Assembly (NCBI GenBank): GCA_940671915.1
Contig: CALNVZ010003434.1
Location: 11,100,289-11,164,288 of the forward strand
Origin: Paracentrotus lividus
Taxonomy: Eukaryota > Echinodermata > Echinoidea > Camarodonta > Echinidae
DNA length: 64,000 bases
Direction of reading: 5' to 3'
Below are positions 18,595 to 30,697 of the stretch, in pieces. The notes beneath the pieces are model-generated. The model worked only from the letters and a program-made list of their open reading frames with translations. It did no database searches and was not told the DNA's origin. Both the position numbers and the translations under genes were made by a program. Each line of letters begins with the position of its first letter. The stretch's first letter is position 1.

Positions 18595-20806
18595 GTTTAC
18601 TGGTAGGAAGAAATTACATGACTGTTTGACTACCTTATAAATGTAGCCGGCTTATGATGGCTGGTGTGATAATAAGGCTATCTACTAGATAGTGCATAAA
18701 AGTGGTTGATGATATTATGAGCATTCTTGGTGAATTTCAGAAATTTAAATTTTTGATAATTTATGGATAAATTGTGCATGTGAGAAACTAGGCAGTCAAA
18801 TATAATTATAATGAACATGGATACAGGATTGCATTTATCCTGGATATGTTTGCCTATTTGAAAATTAATTGAAAATCATTTTATGTCCTTCACAAAATAT
18901 ACAAATTGATTTACATTGTGAATGAAACTTTGATAGATGTGCTCCGTATAACAAGATTTTGTTAACATAACAAAGTAATTGATTTGGTCCTTATCATCTT
19001 GTTATAATGCTAGTTTACTGTAATCTTTCTTATTATTGTCATCATATAGACATTGCCGTGCTTATGTAATAGGCTTGTAATCATTTTGACTATAGATATT
19101 GATATAAATGTATTTTTTAGTGCATGTTACATGGATCCTAAGCATAAGGTAATGAGCGTTGAAAATTATGTGATTTTAATAGAGATGTATTTCAGGAGTT
19201 AATTTCGGGGTAAAGTGTCGCAATCTAGGCCCCTGTGTTTGATTTCTCTTTTAAAGCATGTGATTGCGGTAAATATTTATACTGTGAAGCTTATTCATAC
19301 CTCTGTCTCGGTCACATCACAGAATGATTACTGACTGACTCTAACCCGACCTACAAAATTCCCTCAACTTACTTGCTTAAATTGTGTTTAATATAATGCA
19401 CTGAACTATTGTCTAGATGTTTCGAGCTAACCCTATAAAGGGCTTCTGTTACTGTATAGAGGAATTATATAAAATTATGCATGAGCATAATTACATATGA
19501 AAAACATGAAAAACAAAATTTACTTAATTAACTGCTGTTTTAATTAAATCTTACCTAGTTACAGTTTTGAGAAATGGCTTCATTTGGTCATAGGTATCTT
19601 TATAATAATATATTTTACAAAGATCTTTGAATTCCTGGCTTTTGTTTTATTCATCCTTCTGAACAATGAATGAATCAAGCCTCCACAAAGTTATCCAAGT
19701 ATCAGTTTTATTTGATTTCCTTCAAAAGGAAAGGAAACAGTACTAAACGCTACTATTTTTTCTAATAAAGAGCTGTAGGTGAAGTTCGTAAAAAAAAAAA
19801 AAGAAGAAGAAATTGATAATAGATTAATTTCAAGCAGGTTGCATGATATTAGGTGTAGGCCTATAAATTATATTACTAAATGAAGCATGAGCATCATTCA
19901 CTTTATTTCCACTGCCCTTTGAGAATAATGGTTGATTAGAAACTATATCATTTGTAAAAATAAACGTGTTGAATGTGACATTCACTGAAAGCCAAACTCA
20001 AATTTGCACATAATATAAGTAGACATTGATTCGTGCTGTTGGAATGACTTGGCCATTTTCTAATTGTCTTTCATCATTTATTTCTCAGCATTTGAATGTT
20101 ATCTGCCAATTCCTTGGTAGTTCTCATTTATTTCCAGTTTTCAATATTTATTGTGAGATATATTCTGCCAGAGGTGATTTCATTAGCTATGGGCTGATCC
20201 AGGATTTGGAAATAGATGGGGTGCATATAGGGTGGGGAGGGCAATTTTCTTACAGGATATGTACATTCAATCTATAATTCTAAAGAAATATAGGGGCGGG
20301 GTGCGCAACTTGTGCCATTGCCTAGATACGCCACTAATTTCCAGAACTCTACATCATCACACAAAATGTGCTTGATTTTTAGATAAAAACCTAACTATAT
20401 TAGACAAACTTGTAAAATAACAAGTGCCTAAATAACATATGTTTTACATGTAGATTGTCATGACTAGTAGTGTGCTATGCTCTTTTGTGTCAAATAATGT
20501 GAATGTGTTCGGTGTTTCAGTTATTGGTATGCAATATCATGCAGTGGAAAATTGTAAATTTATCAGAGTCAATCTTTTGTAATGGTCTTATTTATTTGCA
20601 ATGATTTTTGTCCTTTTAAAAATGTATGAAAAGAAAAAAAAATCACTTGTATCATTTAGAAACATATTGCTGATTGTTTTTATATATTTTAGGAATATAG
20701 TCTAGTGGCTGAATATGTAGATGTATTATAGGCATACAATGCATTCATTGTAATCACATGGTATTTGTATTTGTACAACTTGCACAACTTGCAGTGCAAT
20801 TATGGT
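18595..20806. other. Intergenic DNA with no recognised gene
   Basis: AT-rich sequence. Possible poly(A) signals (AATAAA at about 19769 and 19960) could end MAPK7 transcripts. A diverged GTGGCGGATCCAGG-type repeat lies at about 20190-20340. No ORF here has coding character. Confidence 0.5.
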
Positions 20807-20958
20807 ACAGTCCACTCCTGTTATAACAAACATGGATACGATGAGATTCTTTTACAAGGTTTAAAAGACTCTGTCCTTATTTGTGCCAACTAATGTCTTC
20901 ATTGTTTGGTATAACACTTCAGGTAATGGGCCTTTAGTTATAATGGGAGAGGACTGGT
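20807..20958. mobile_element. MITE of the ACAGTCCACTCC family
   Basis: It begins ACAGTCCACTCCTGTTATAA and ends with the inverted form TTATAATGGGAGAGGACTGG. Other copies lie at 37040, 41441, 42925, 56315 and, truncated by the window edge, 63893. Confidence 0.6.
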
Positions 20959-22680
20959 TAATGTATGTTTGCGATTACTGTATGGATGGATGATATGAAA
21001 CCATATGTGTCGAGGGAATGGAGGCAGAGAGTACATTAAATGATGGAAATGTTGCTTGCAATATTGAAACCGATATTTCTTTGTGTCTTTCCTTTCTCTT
21101 GTCATGAGTCTGACATGTGTTTTGATGATATTGCTACCCTCAGTCAACCTTGCATCATTCAAACTCTCAGATGTCAAATAATCATCAAAGTCAAAGATCT
21201 TTCCAAGTTATCTTCTCTTTAAATTCTTTTGTTTTTAAGCCTTTACAAGTCAAAATATTTCTCATTCAAAGATCTTTCTTCAGTCCCAAGAGATTTGACT
21301 TATATAGGCAAGGTTCACTGTATATTTCATTAAAGATAGATTTTAGTGCTGCGATTTTGCCAATTTGCTCAGTTTTGTTTTATTGGAACATATGCACATG
21401 TGCCGATGAAGTCATGGATCAGCACCTGCATGTGTTCCCATAAAACATGACATGAGAACTGATACTTGATACACCCATACCCAAATCATTTTTTACAAAT
21501 TTAAAATCTTTTAAAACATTTATTGATCATATAATTTGCATGCACATTGAAACACAAATAATTATAGCATAGATCATTTCAAGAAAAAAAAAATCACATA
21601 ACAAAATACATAAGAACATAAACATTACATGTGGATAGTGGGGAGCACTTTGTGTTTCTTCATCCAAGGATATAATAAAAAATAATTCTTCAACAAGAAC
21701 CAATTTCTCAGTTACAGTGCATTCCGGCAGTCTTCTCCTGTCTTGCAATGTTAAGTTTTATATACTTCGTATAACAGATGAAAGATATTAGCCCATTTAA
21801 GCATGGTTTTGAGTTTTCACATTTTTAAACATAGGCCTAAATATATGTTTTAAAGAATAATACCATATGATTCAATAACATTATATTAGGCCCTTTCCAG
21901 TCCTTGATAAATCCAAACATCATTCTTTTCCCACTGAAATCTTCAAACTTAACATTAAATTTCTTGCCAAAATTATCTACTCAATTAATTTTGTTAACAA
22001 GTTGCAAATTAAGTTAGTACCTTCCCCCTCTAAACATTTTAGGTTCCTTAATTGATACAAATAAAATTAAGGCTAATTTAGATTTAAAATTTTTTGGGGG
22101 AGATCATAGGGCCTATGGCCTGGGGGGGGGGGGGGGGGGGGGGGGCGGGGCTCACCCGCACTATCGCAAAGAAAATTGGCACGCACGTCATTGGTGGCAT
22201 CATCTACCAAGTCCAGTTATTAAATTCTGAGAAATAATTAATTTGGTAATTGATTATGCTAATTTATGCGTAAATCAGACTTTACTCGAGTTCACTAAAT
22301 AGAGCTCCTATATAGAATGCTCCTTTTTTCACATTATTGATTTAATACATGAGCACTGTCATTAGAATTCAACAGATTCAAATATTAAAAAAAAAAAAAA
22401 AAAAATGACAAAAAAGAAATACAAAACGGGATTTACTCAAAATGCACAAAAATGGATTTAACCCCTTTTGTGATTATGCATGAAATTTACAGCATAAAAG
22501 GTCTCTTGACCCGACCTACATTTAATTCTGTGGCACGTCGCGTCACGGCGAAAGAGGGAGCCACAAAACAATATTGTGGTTTTACATGAATTCATGTCGT
22601 GGACGTGTTGTGGGAATTTTTAGGAATAACGTCAATTTGTGTCAGTTGAATCACCTGGAAGTGCATTTAAGCTGCTTAGT
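20959..22680. other. Intergenic AT-rich DNA with a poly-G run
   Basis: No gene is recognised. It contains a 24-bp G run (22122-22145), a poly-A run near 22389 and several short AT-rich palindromes. Confidence 0.5.
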
Positions 22681-22769
22681 AAGTTTAAATAAATTAATAT
22701 TAGTTGGAGCATGGTGCTAATATGTTTATATTAATTGAAGGATGGAATGACCAATGGTCCATGTATGAA

Positions 22770-22935
22770 CCCTCCGTTGCTGGTGTGGTGGTGGTCCCAT
22801 GGCCCATGGGCATGGCATGGTCGGTCGGCTCGGGGTCGGGCTGGGGTCGCGGGGCGAGTGATCGTGATCAGTGTGCAGCACTCAGCAGCAGTGCCAGACA
22901 GGCTAGTCAGAGAGAGAGAGAGAGAGAGAGAAGCA
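22770..22935. other. GC-rich stretch ending in a (GA)n microsatellite
   Basis: About 140 bp of locally GC-rich sequence (CCCATGGCCCATGGG palindrome; CGGCTCGGGG... with several CpGs) ends in a GA dinucleotide run at about 22911-22932. It stands out from its AT-rich surroundings. It could be a promoter region, for example for the plus-strand BCKDK gene, but no transcript evidence is visible. Confidence 0.3.
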
Positions 22936-23140
22936 AAACAAAAACAAAACAAAACAGAACAAAACAGAACCCTAAACTAAAGGCTTATTATTCGAAAGTA
23001 ATGGGGCGGGCTCATGTGATCATGTCTTGCTAATATTAATAAGGACTTCTAAAATTCATTCTATTCAACAAAAAAAATTTCTTTGTCTTTGATAATTTTT
23101 GTCACTCACTCAGTCACTGACACTGTCATGGGGGGGGGGG

Positions 23141-23357
23141 GGTTGTCCGGACACCTAACAAAAATGAAGCCTAGTTTCTTGTCTCAGGATTGAATCAAAA
23201 ATATATTTTGAATACTTCTCATCGTCATCTAACGATCTATATTTGTTCTTCACGATATTTTCTAACATTTTGTGCTAAAATAGTAGGCCCTACAAACGTA
23301 AACAACCCTTTCAAATGGTTGGTTAAAGTCCCAAAGTCGACTGTCCGGAAACCCCAT
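23141..23357. mobile_element. Possible short inverted-repeat element
   Basis: GGGGTTGTCCGGACA on the left is mirrored by TGTCCGGAAACCCC about 200 bp away. The arms are short (about 15 bp), so the call is tentative. Downstream sequence (about 23449-23470, TTTTGATAGAACAAA) recurs at about 25087 inside the next element. Confidence 0.35.
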
Positions 23358-24091
23358 CAGGCCAGGACACCCAATATTATAACTGGGTATATAATGGTAA
23401 GAGTGCATCTCTGTGCAGTGCGCACTGGGCGCACCCGCGTAAATGCACAATTTTGATAGAACAAAACACCCAACTAACATCAATTTTCAATCTAAACCTC
23501 AACGATCCATTTTTATACAGTTTTATTTGCTACTCTGAAAATTTTTAACGACTGTTAAAAAGTGAAATGTCCAAAATTTAAATGTGCTTGAACTGCGTGC
23601 AAAATGAGTTAGTGTGCAGTCATGGGCACTTTCCAATTTTTCTACTAAAAATCGCCCCAAAAACATTGTTTTTCTAAATAATTTTTTTAAATTTTATGTT
23701 TCATTGATCAACAATATGAAGAGTTTTTTGATGAATGTTAAAATAACATTACTTTGTATTGGAATCGAGGTCAAACTTTCGTTGCGAAGACTTAGGCATT
23801 TCCTTCATAATAACGTAACGTTAACTGTTAGACTTGTTAAGTCATCTTGGTACTTTCTTTTTTTGTACTCACTACCTTGCCTCTCAATCTCGAATTTCCT
23901 GAACTCTCCATTTCCTCTTCCACTCTCCCAACAGTCCTTTTCCACTCATCACATTAACTGAATACACCAGGAAAGCCTAAATTTACTTTCAAACAAATGA
24001 AGCAATAGTACTAATTTTCATCTTTTTAAATCTATTCAAAATTAAATAATGGGAAATTATAAAGTATTGCACATTTGTTAACATCACATAT

Positions 24092-26166
24092 GGGCAATTC
24101 CACAGAAATCCGGACAAGGGTGCCAGAAATTCAAAATGATATTTGGTTAAAATAATTTTGATTTTCAAAAAAATGCATGAGTTGAAGTTTTAAAATCAAT
24201 AAAATTTTTACCGATTGGCGGCCATTTTCACCTTCTAACAAATGCCGAAGTATACAATCGATTTTAGTATAGAAAAGGTATACTTACAAAAAACTCATTT
24301 TCATTTTCCCAACTAAAACTTTTCTGCTCCAGATAATCTTTCACATGGATAAAGTTGTTTGAAAGACACTTTATCAAACTGTATTTAAAAAAATTTGGTT
24401 CAATTGTGACTTTGGTAAAAAACTTGAGATTTAAAATTACCCTCATTTGGGATGTAACGTCAGTTACCAAAAACATGAACTTGTTTATTTTTTCCACAAC
24501 GAAGAAAGTATCAACTATGCCAATTAAGATTTCTAATGTATGACTGCATCTTATTATTATCAATAGCAAAGCGAAGGATATTCAACATACAATCAAGTCA
24601 AAATTGACAGCTGAGTTGTGTAACGTCAGTTACCATGACCTAGTGTAACGTCAGTTCCATGATGCAATTACTGTTTCTTTAAAAAAATTACAATTTGGAC
24701 ACCTGTATGTATCTGAAGTAATACTATTGATTAAACTAATCATCTAGCGATAAAAAGACTGTATGTGTCAATGGTAACTTCTTCTTTAATGATATAAGAG
24801 TTGGGAAAAGCCATGTCGTGTACATGTTCATGTAACCTAAGCCCCTCCAAATCTACTTTAGATTTTCAGTAATTATCTATTGATGTGATCAGGATCCATT
24901 GTACTTGGAATATAAGCCAACAAGTTTAAATGTTATGATAAATGGAAATACAATTTTTGGTTGTATTCAAAAACTTCTCTCTGTATTTTTATAATACATA
25001 AATGAAGAAAGAAAAAAAGAAAAAAAAAGTATGATCAAAGCTCCTACATGTATGTCTGTGCATCTGCTGAGATCATGTACGCGATTTTGATAGAACAAAG
25101 CACAGAACAAACACTTTACTTTGACAGGCTTTCATTTTGATCCAAAGACTAATAGCAATTTTCAACAAATTTCAATACCCTGCTTTGAAATTCAGCATTT
25201 TATTATTGATCATATCTTTGTACAAAATGAGTTAAATGGAAATTACTGTTCATCGTTAAGTTTGAATTGAGGAAGAAACTGTTTAAAGTGATTTTCAAAA
25301 GGTTGATAACAATTCACCTATTGTGTGCTGTGAGGATTTAGAATCAACAAATGATAGTGAACCCAATTCTGTCAAGATTCACATGCACTACATAAAAATA
25401 CATGTGTGGGACATCCTACGTGTATTAATCATTCAAAAAACTATTTTAGAGTTCTGATATCTTAATACTAACATATTCCAATATCTAAGTGATGGAATAG
25501 TAGTAAGAAATAAAATTTTAAAATATTATGTACAACCCTATAGGAAATGTATTGTACAACCGTCATATTCACAGTAAAGTTTTAGCTAAATAATAGGAAA
25601 ATGATTACATTACTTCATATTTGGCCATCTGTTACCTAGAACATAGGTTTTGATATCATATCAAACACATAATTCTCAAAAGCCTGGAAACAAAATATTT
25701 GGATCCGAATCAAAATCGGGATTTTACATGTGTAAAGTCTATGGAAGATGTAAGGTAACGTCAGTTACGTAACGTCAGTTACCGACATGTCTTCACAAAA
25801 GTTTCCCAGCATAAACAAAAATTATGAAATCTCTTCTTATTTTGCAAATCTGTTCATATAGAACTAGGAATGGTGTCATATAAGACTTATCATTATAACA
25901 CGTCATGGACATGAGAAATTGACATTTGATCAAACACCCTGATTTTGCATGTCCGTTTCCTGTAACGTCAGTTACCGACACGTTTTTGCTTGGCGTTTCA
26001 ATGAAAATGATGTTTGGGTGGAATTTTTTTATACAACGCCTTGCTTTACACTAACTTATTAAGGTATATTAATTTGAAGACCCATGTATTCTTATTTATG
26101 TAACTACAACAAAAAGAATGTAGAAAATTCTGGTTGTGTGTAACGTCAGTTACCGTGGAATTGCCC
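24092..26166. mobile_element. 2.1-kb non-autonomous transposon with seven GTAACGTCAGTTAC motifs
   Basis: The ends are inverted: GGGCAATTCCACAG at 24092 and the complement of GGGCAATTCCACGG ending at 26166. Inside, the motif GTAACGTCAGTTACC or a one-base variant occurs at 24454, 24620, 24645, 25755, 25769 (tandem with the previous), 25962 and 26140. The motif is an imperfect palindrome (GTAAC...GTTAC) around ACGTCA. No ORF exceeds about 100 codons and none resembles a transposase, so it would depend on an enzyme encoded elsewhere. The family is not recognised. Confidence 0.75.
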
Positions 26167-26289
26167 CTATGTTTTATAAAAGAGTTTAGATACAGAAACA
26201 TAGATACAACTGTGCAACAAAATAGATTAATTCTTGTTGCGTTGACAAAGTTAAGTACAAAGTCTTTCCTCAATGGTCTTTCTAATGTT

Positions 26290-27181
26290 CAGCGCGTCTA
26301 GCTCTACCTTATACATGTCCCCCTCCGACGGCAATGCACTCCTGTGCTCTGGTCATCATGGCCTAGACAGCTCTCTGTAGAACTCTGCTTCGCCTCGGTG
26401 CCTGGACCTCGTGCGATACTCTTTTGTGGGGTTCCTGGATGTTGTTTAGTGGAGTACAATACACCTTGCTCTAGATGTAGCCCCAAGTCCAGTGAAGTCA
26501 TATCAGGGGAACGTGGTGGAAATTGTATGTCGTGCCCGAGGCCGACATCTCTAGGTTGGAACAGAGTCTGAAGCCTGTCACGGACTGCTTGAGGTAGATG
26601 ACATGGAGCACCATCTTGGATCCACCAAAGTCTTCTGAATGTTCCATTTGCATTCTACTGATATCCCCCGTTATTCAGGAGCTGTGGGACAACAGTTTCA
26701 TTTATCATCTGCAGTTATCGTTTTCCGTTCATTCCCAATGAGAACATCCGTTATAAAACATTGTCCCCTGTTAACTAGCCAGTGGCAGTACTGGAGCCTC
26801 CTTGGCAAATCACCGGGATGCAAAGTGTGCTTCCATTCCTTGACATACAAATGCCATTTCAAATCTAACTGAGTGATGCGGTGAAATGTTGAGCTTGTTA
26901 TGTTTGGCAAGGGGTTCCTGCAGGCAGAGATACATGTAGTTGGGTCTCTCCTCTGAGCTCGCTATTAAAGTTGATCAATGTTTAGCTGGGATCTTCCTGA
27001 CTTTGACCTTCCTAAGTTTCCTGGGTTTAGGTTCGTGCTTGTGTATTTTGTGTAATTTCTGGATGATGGACTCTTTGGAAGTTGCACTGGAAACTGCCTA
27101 ATCACTTCCAGAGGCATGGTATTTCATAACCATAAATACCCTCTCCTCATAACTGAACTGAGGCTTTCGATGGGCAGCCAT
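26290..27181 (-). pseudogene. Degraded Tc1/mariner (IS630-type) transposase
   Basis: Minus strand from an ATG at 27181: MAAHRKPQFSYEERVFMVMK, a helix-turn-helix-type start broken by an in-frame TAG. Further on, at about 26910-26700, is HRITQLDLKWHLY...RRLQYCHWLVNRG. Near 26620-26590 is WIQDGAPCHLPQAVRDRLQ, the region of the second catalytic aspartate, then PPRSPDMTSLD, where the third acidic residue is expected. These blocks match IS630/mariner-type transposases. Several frames and stops are needed to read it, so it is dead. No terminal repeats were identified with confidence. Confidence 0.8.
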
Positions 27182-28025
27182 ACTTTAATAGAAGCCCTGA
27201 CTCTTTGCGCACACACGAGGCCCTGTGTACTAGTATTGGAACCTTCTGACCATTTCAAGTTTTTTGTTTAAGTTGATAATTAAATTGTATGAATAATAGG
27301 GAATAACACAGTTGAAATTAACATCATTTGCAATTCTTTTCACAGGCTCAGTGACCAATTTAATGAAAAACCAACTTTTCCTGCTTTTTGCGAAGTTGCA
27401 TAAATAAAGGGCAGTGTAGAATCTGTCCAAAACCTAAATGTATGCGCAAACTGGCTTTTGTTTGATTGCAGAAAATGTGTTATCTACTCCACCAAATGAG
27501 ATGAAAAAAATTGCAGAACAAAGTCTGTTTTTCCAATATTTCTTTTGTTTTTCCAATAGATCTAGACTGTTCCAAGAAAGTTGATTTCACAATGAAATTT
27601 ATTTTAGCTTTGTCAAACATGAGTGCAACATTATTGTGCTCATGAAGTAATATGTTAATAATTGAGTAAAAATATAAATAAATAGTGACTCCCAGATTGT
27701 GAGTAGATCTGTTCGTCCTATTTCCCGCAAATATTATAGCCTGTTTATTTTTCGTCCTAAAGGGCTGCAAGTTAGTTCATTCATGTCATGCCAATACTTG
27801 TATAAAGAAAGAATTTCTCACAAAATAATTTTTCTGGTTGTTAATTCTTTCCAATATATATTATGTTGTAAGTAAACTGTACCAGATTTGAAAATTGACT
27901 CGTAAATCATTGTCACGTATGACACTTGTTAATACCGGGGATTCCTTTTGAGGTTTGTAACCTTTTAAGATTCTTACTTTTACAGAGTTATTTTGCTTTC
28001 TTCTCACCTTTGTTTTTGTTTACAG
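27182..28025. other. AT-rich DNA before the first coding exon of BCKDK
   Basis: No gene or clear repeat was found. The stretch ends in a pyrimidine tract and acceptor (TTTACAG, 28019-28025) that appears to open the first coding exon of BCKDK, implying an unseen non-coding 5' exon somewhere upstream. Confidence 0.5.
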
Positions 28026-28326
28026 GAATCAGGCCTCTTTGAATCATAGCAGACAGGAGTCAAATGTGACATAATCTTTCCTGGAAACCCTGTGATTGTT
28101 ATATTGGATCAATGCCAATAGATGGAGAGTGAACCTGTAGATACTAATGATCCTTTTATGATCTACATGTAAACTGTGGCCAGATCTGTATGTGGATACT
28201 ATAAAATCAGCACCCATCAATAAGGATTGAGTGCAAGAACTTGATGTGCCTCCTACTGTATATTCTACAAGCATAAATTTCTTTATGGAACTTTGATTGT
28301 GCTTTACTTCCCTCAAAGAAACAGAG
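28026..28326 (+). other. Probable BCKDK 5' UTR portion of the first coding exon
   Basis: Sequence from the acceptor at 28024-28025 to the ATG has no long ORF in the BCKDK frame and closes with a stop (28294) 11 codons before the start. This fits untranslated leader joined to an upstream non-coding exon. Confidence 0.5.
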
Positions 28327-30666
28327 ATGGCATTGTCAACAATGAAATCATTTCAACCGGCTTTCAAACAAGCATTGAATTTGAAGAGCTCCTTATACAT
28401 CAGGAGTGTAGCGGTCGTTTCCTACCGTCCACAAAGTAACTTCTCTGCTGTCCACGACTACAGCCCAGCAAAGGAAAAGTCAAGGCCAGTTGTGTCCTTT
28501 TACAATCAGAGTGCAATCGATGTTGCTGCAAAAAAGGTGTGCTTTGCAATTATTACCATGCTACAATGTAGCATATTGCCCCATAGTTAGGCATAATTAT
28601 TTGTGTTTGTTCTAAATTTATGTCAATTTACAAGCAGCCATTTAGACAAGTCCGCCAGGCTGAAATTCTGATGATATGAAATGTAAAGTAAAATATAACA
28701 AGCACAACACTGAAAATTTCTTCGAAATCGGTAGAAAAATAACAGCATGACATTCATGCTTGTATATTTTCTTTGTAATACTTTGTAAAAGCGCCTTGAG
28801 CATTTTATTTAAATGGGAAATGGCACTATAAAATTCCTATGTATTATTATATTATTATTAAGATTTAAAAAAAAGTTTTAAGCATTTTTTGTTCTATAGC
28901 TCCAATTGATGTGAATTTCCTGGGAGAGATATTTAACCTAGTCTGCAGGCACATGTCATCCCGTAGTGAATAATACATGGTCTGAAACTACAAGACTACA
29001 AAATTATATTCTCAGAGTCTGGTCACCCCCGGCCCCTCAGATGCTTACAAGTCTCAGATTAGAGAATACATGTAGATTGAACCCTTTAATATGTCATGGT
29101 GATTTACATGTATCTTGTTTCCTCTAGTTTCCTGTCACCCTGATAAACCTAATAAAATTACTGACTATCCTGATTTTTGTATGCACACAATAAACGTCAG
29201 ATTTTTGTTTTCTTTTCTTTTTAGCCATCTGTTCGTTTGACACCAGCCACACTCCTATACACTGGCAAGTCACCTGATGGCAACCATCTACTGGTAAGTC
29301 ACATGATTACGTACATGTACAGGCCCGTAACTAGGATTTTTACGGGGGGGTTCGACATCTGAAAAAGTGGACCTTTTTCAAGGATTTTTTTTTCGAGCGC
29401 GAAGCGCGAGCAGAAAATTTTGAGTTAAACTTTGAGTATAATATGCATTATCATGATTATAGACCCTATTTAGGAGCTAAAAACTGGGGTTAATTGTGCA
29501 TTATAGTCTCTACTTATAGTATCCGCGAGCACGAAGCGCGAGCTGAAAATTTTAAGAATCTTAATGGCTTTTCTTTTTTATTGTTCATTGAGTAATGAAT
29601 ATATAGGAAGGCGAGCTCAAAATTTTGAGAACAAAATTGGAGTTAATTGTGCAATATAGAGCCTATTTAGTATCCGCGAGCTGAAAGTTTTGAGCTAAAA
29701 ATCGTGCCTTGTAGACTCTTTCTAGGATCCATATTGAAGATACATTATAATCTTGGCTCATTAATAATCTTTGCTATGAATATTTTGTGGGCTGCAAGCA
29801 CCTAGGCCTCCCCCAATCTAGCCCAAACACAATTACAACAATTCATTTGACAAGGTTTGTCTCCAACATAACAGAGAGCACTGGGTCCAACCCTTTTTTT
29901 TAATACTTCTTGTTTGTTAATTTTACAGTTCGATGTCGCATAGTGACCGAGCAGGAAAATTTGGGGTTTTAAAAGACATTATGAAGTAAAGAAAGGAGCT
30001 ACTTATTTAGTATTGTACGTGATACTTTTAAAGAAATATTTTCCATGGGACTTTAAAGAGTATGAAAGGCTTCTTTTTAGTATAAAAAGGACACTTTTAG
30101 AGTGCAGAAAAAATGGGGGCACTATGCCCCCTGCTCCCCCCCCCCCCCCCGGTTCCACTGCCTCTGTTAGACCCTAATCCTCAAGCGCGAAGCGCGAGTA
30201 GAAAACTTTGAGCTCAAAATTGTAGTTTATTGTGCATATAGACCCTATAGTATCCGCGACGCGGAAGCGCGAGCCGAAAATAGGTCTTTTTAAAGACATA
30301 TGGAGTACAAGAGGGCCCTTTATATTAAAAGTGCCCCTTTTTTAAACATAAATTGTCCACGGGACATTTTCAAACTCTGAAAGGCTCTTTTTAGTATAAA
30401 GAGACATTTTTTAGCCTCGAAAAGGGACACTTTTTTGTCCAGAATAAGGGCACTTTATAGGGTGGATGAAAAGTTGGGTCACTGTGCCCCTGGCACGCCC
30501 CACTAACACCCCCGGTTCCCACCGCCTCTGCAACTAAGCCTTATTTCTGTCTATCATTCCTAACATTGAAAATTTTACATGTAGGGGACTGAAAGCAAAG
30601 TTTTAATCTTCCTTTCTGATTTCTATTCAAGATATCTGCTGCATTTCTGCCAAAAGTGGGAGTTTT

Positions 30667-30697
<31 letters not shown>

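Noticed and set aside
24454..26154. CRISPR-like array of GTAACGTCAGTTACC repeats
   Set aside because: Spacing is irregular (0 to over 1,000 bp), the repeat is too short, and the setting is an animal genome inside an inverted-repeat transposon.
26344..26872. Plus-strand ORFs in the mariner-type remnant
   Set aside because: The recognisable transposase motifs are on the minus strand; the plus-strand frames are shadows.
28780..28862. Additional BCKDK exon
   Set aside because: The stretch is a retroelement tail with TTA repeats and the exon 1-exon 2 junction already joins in phase without it.
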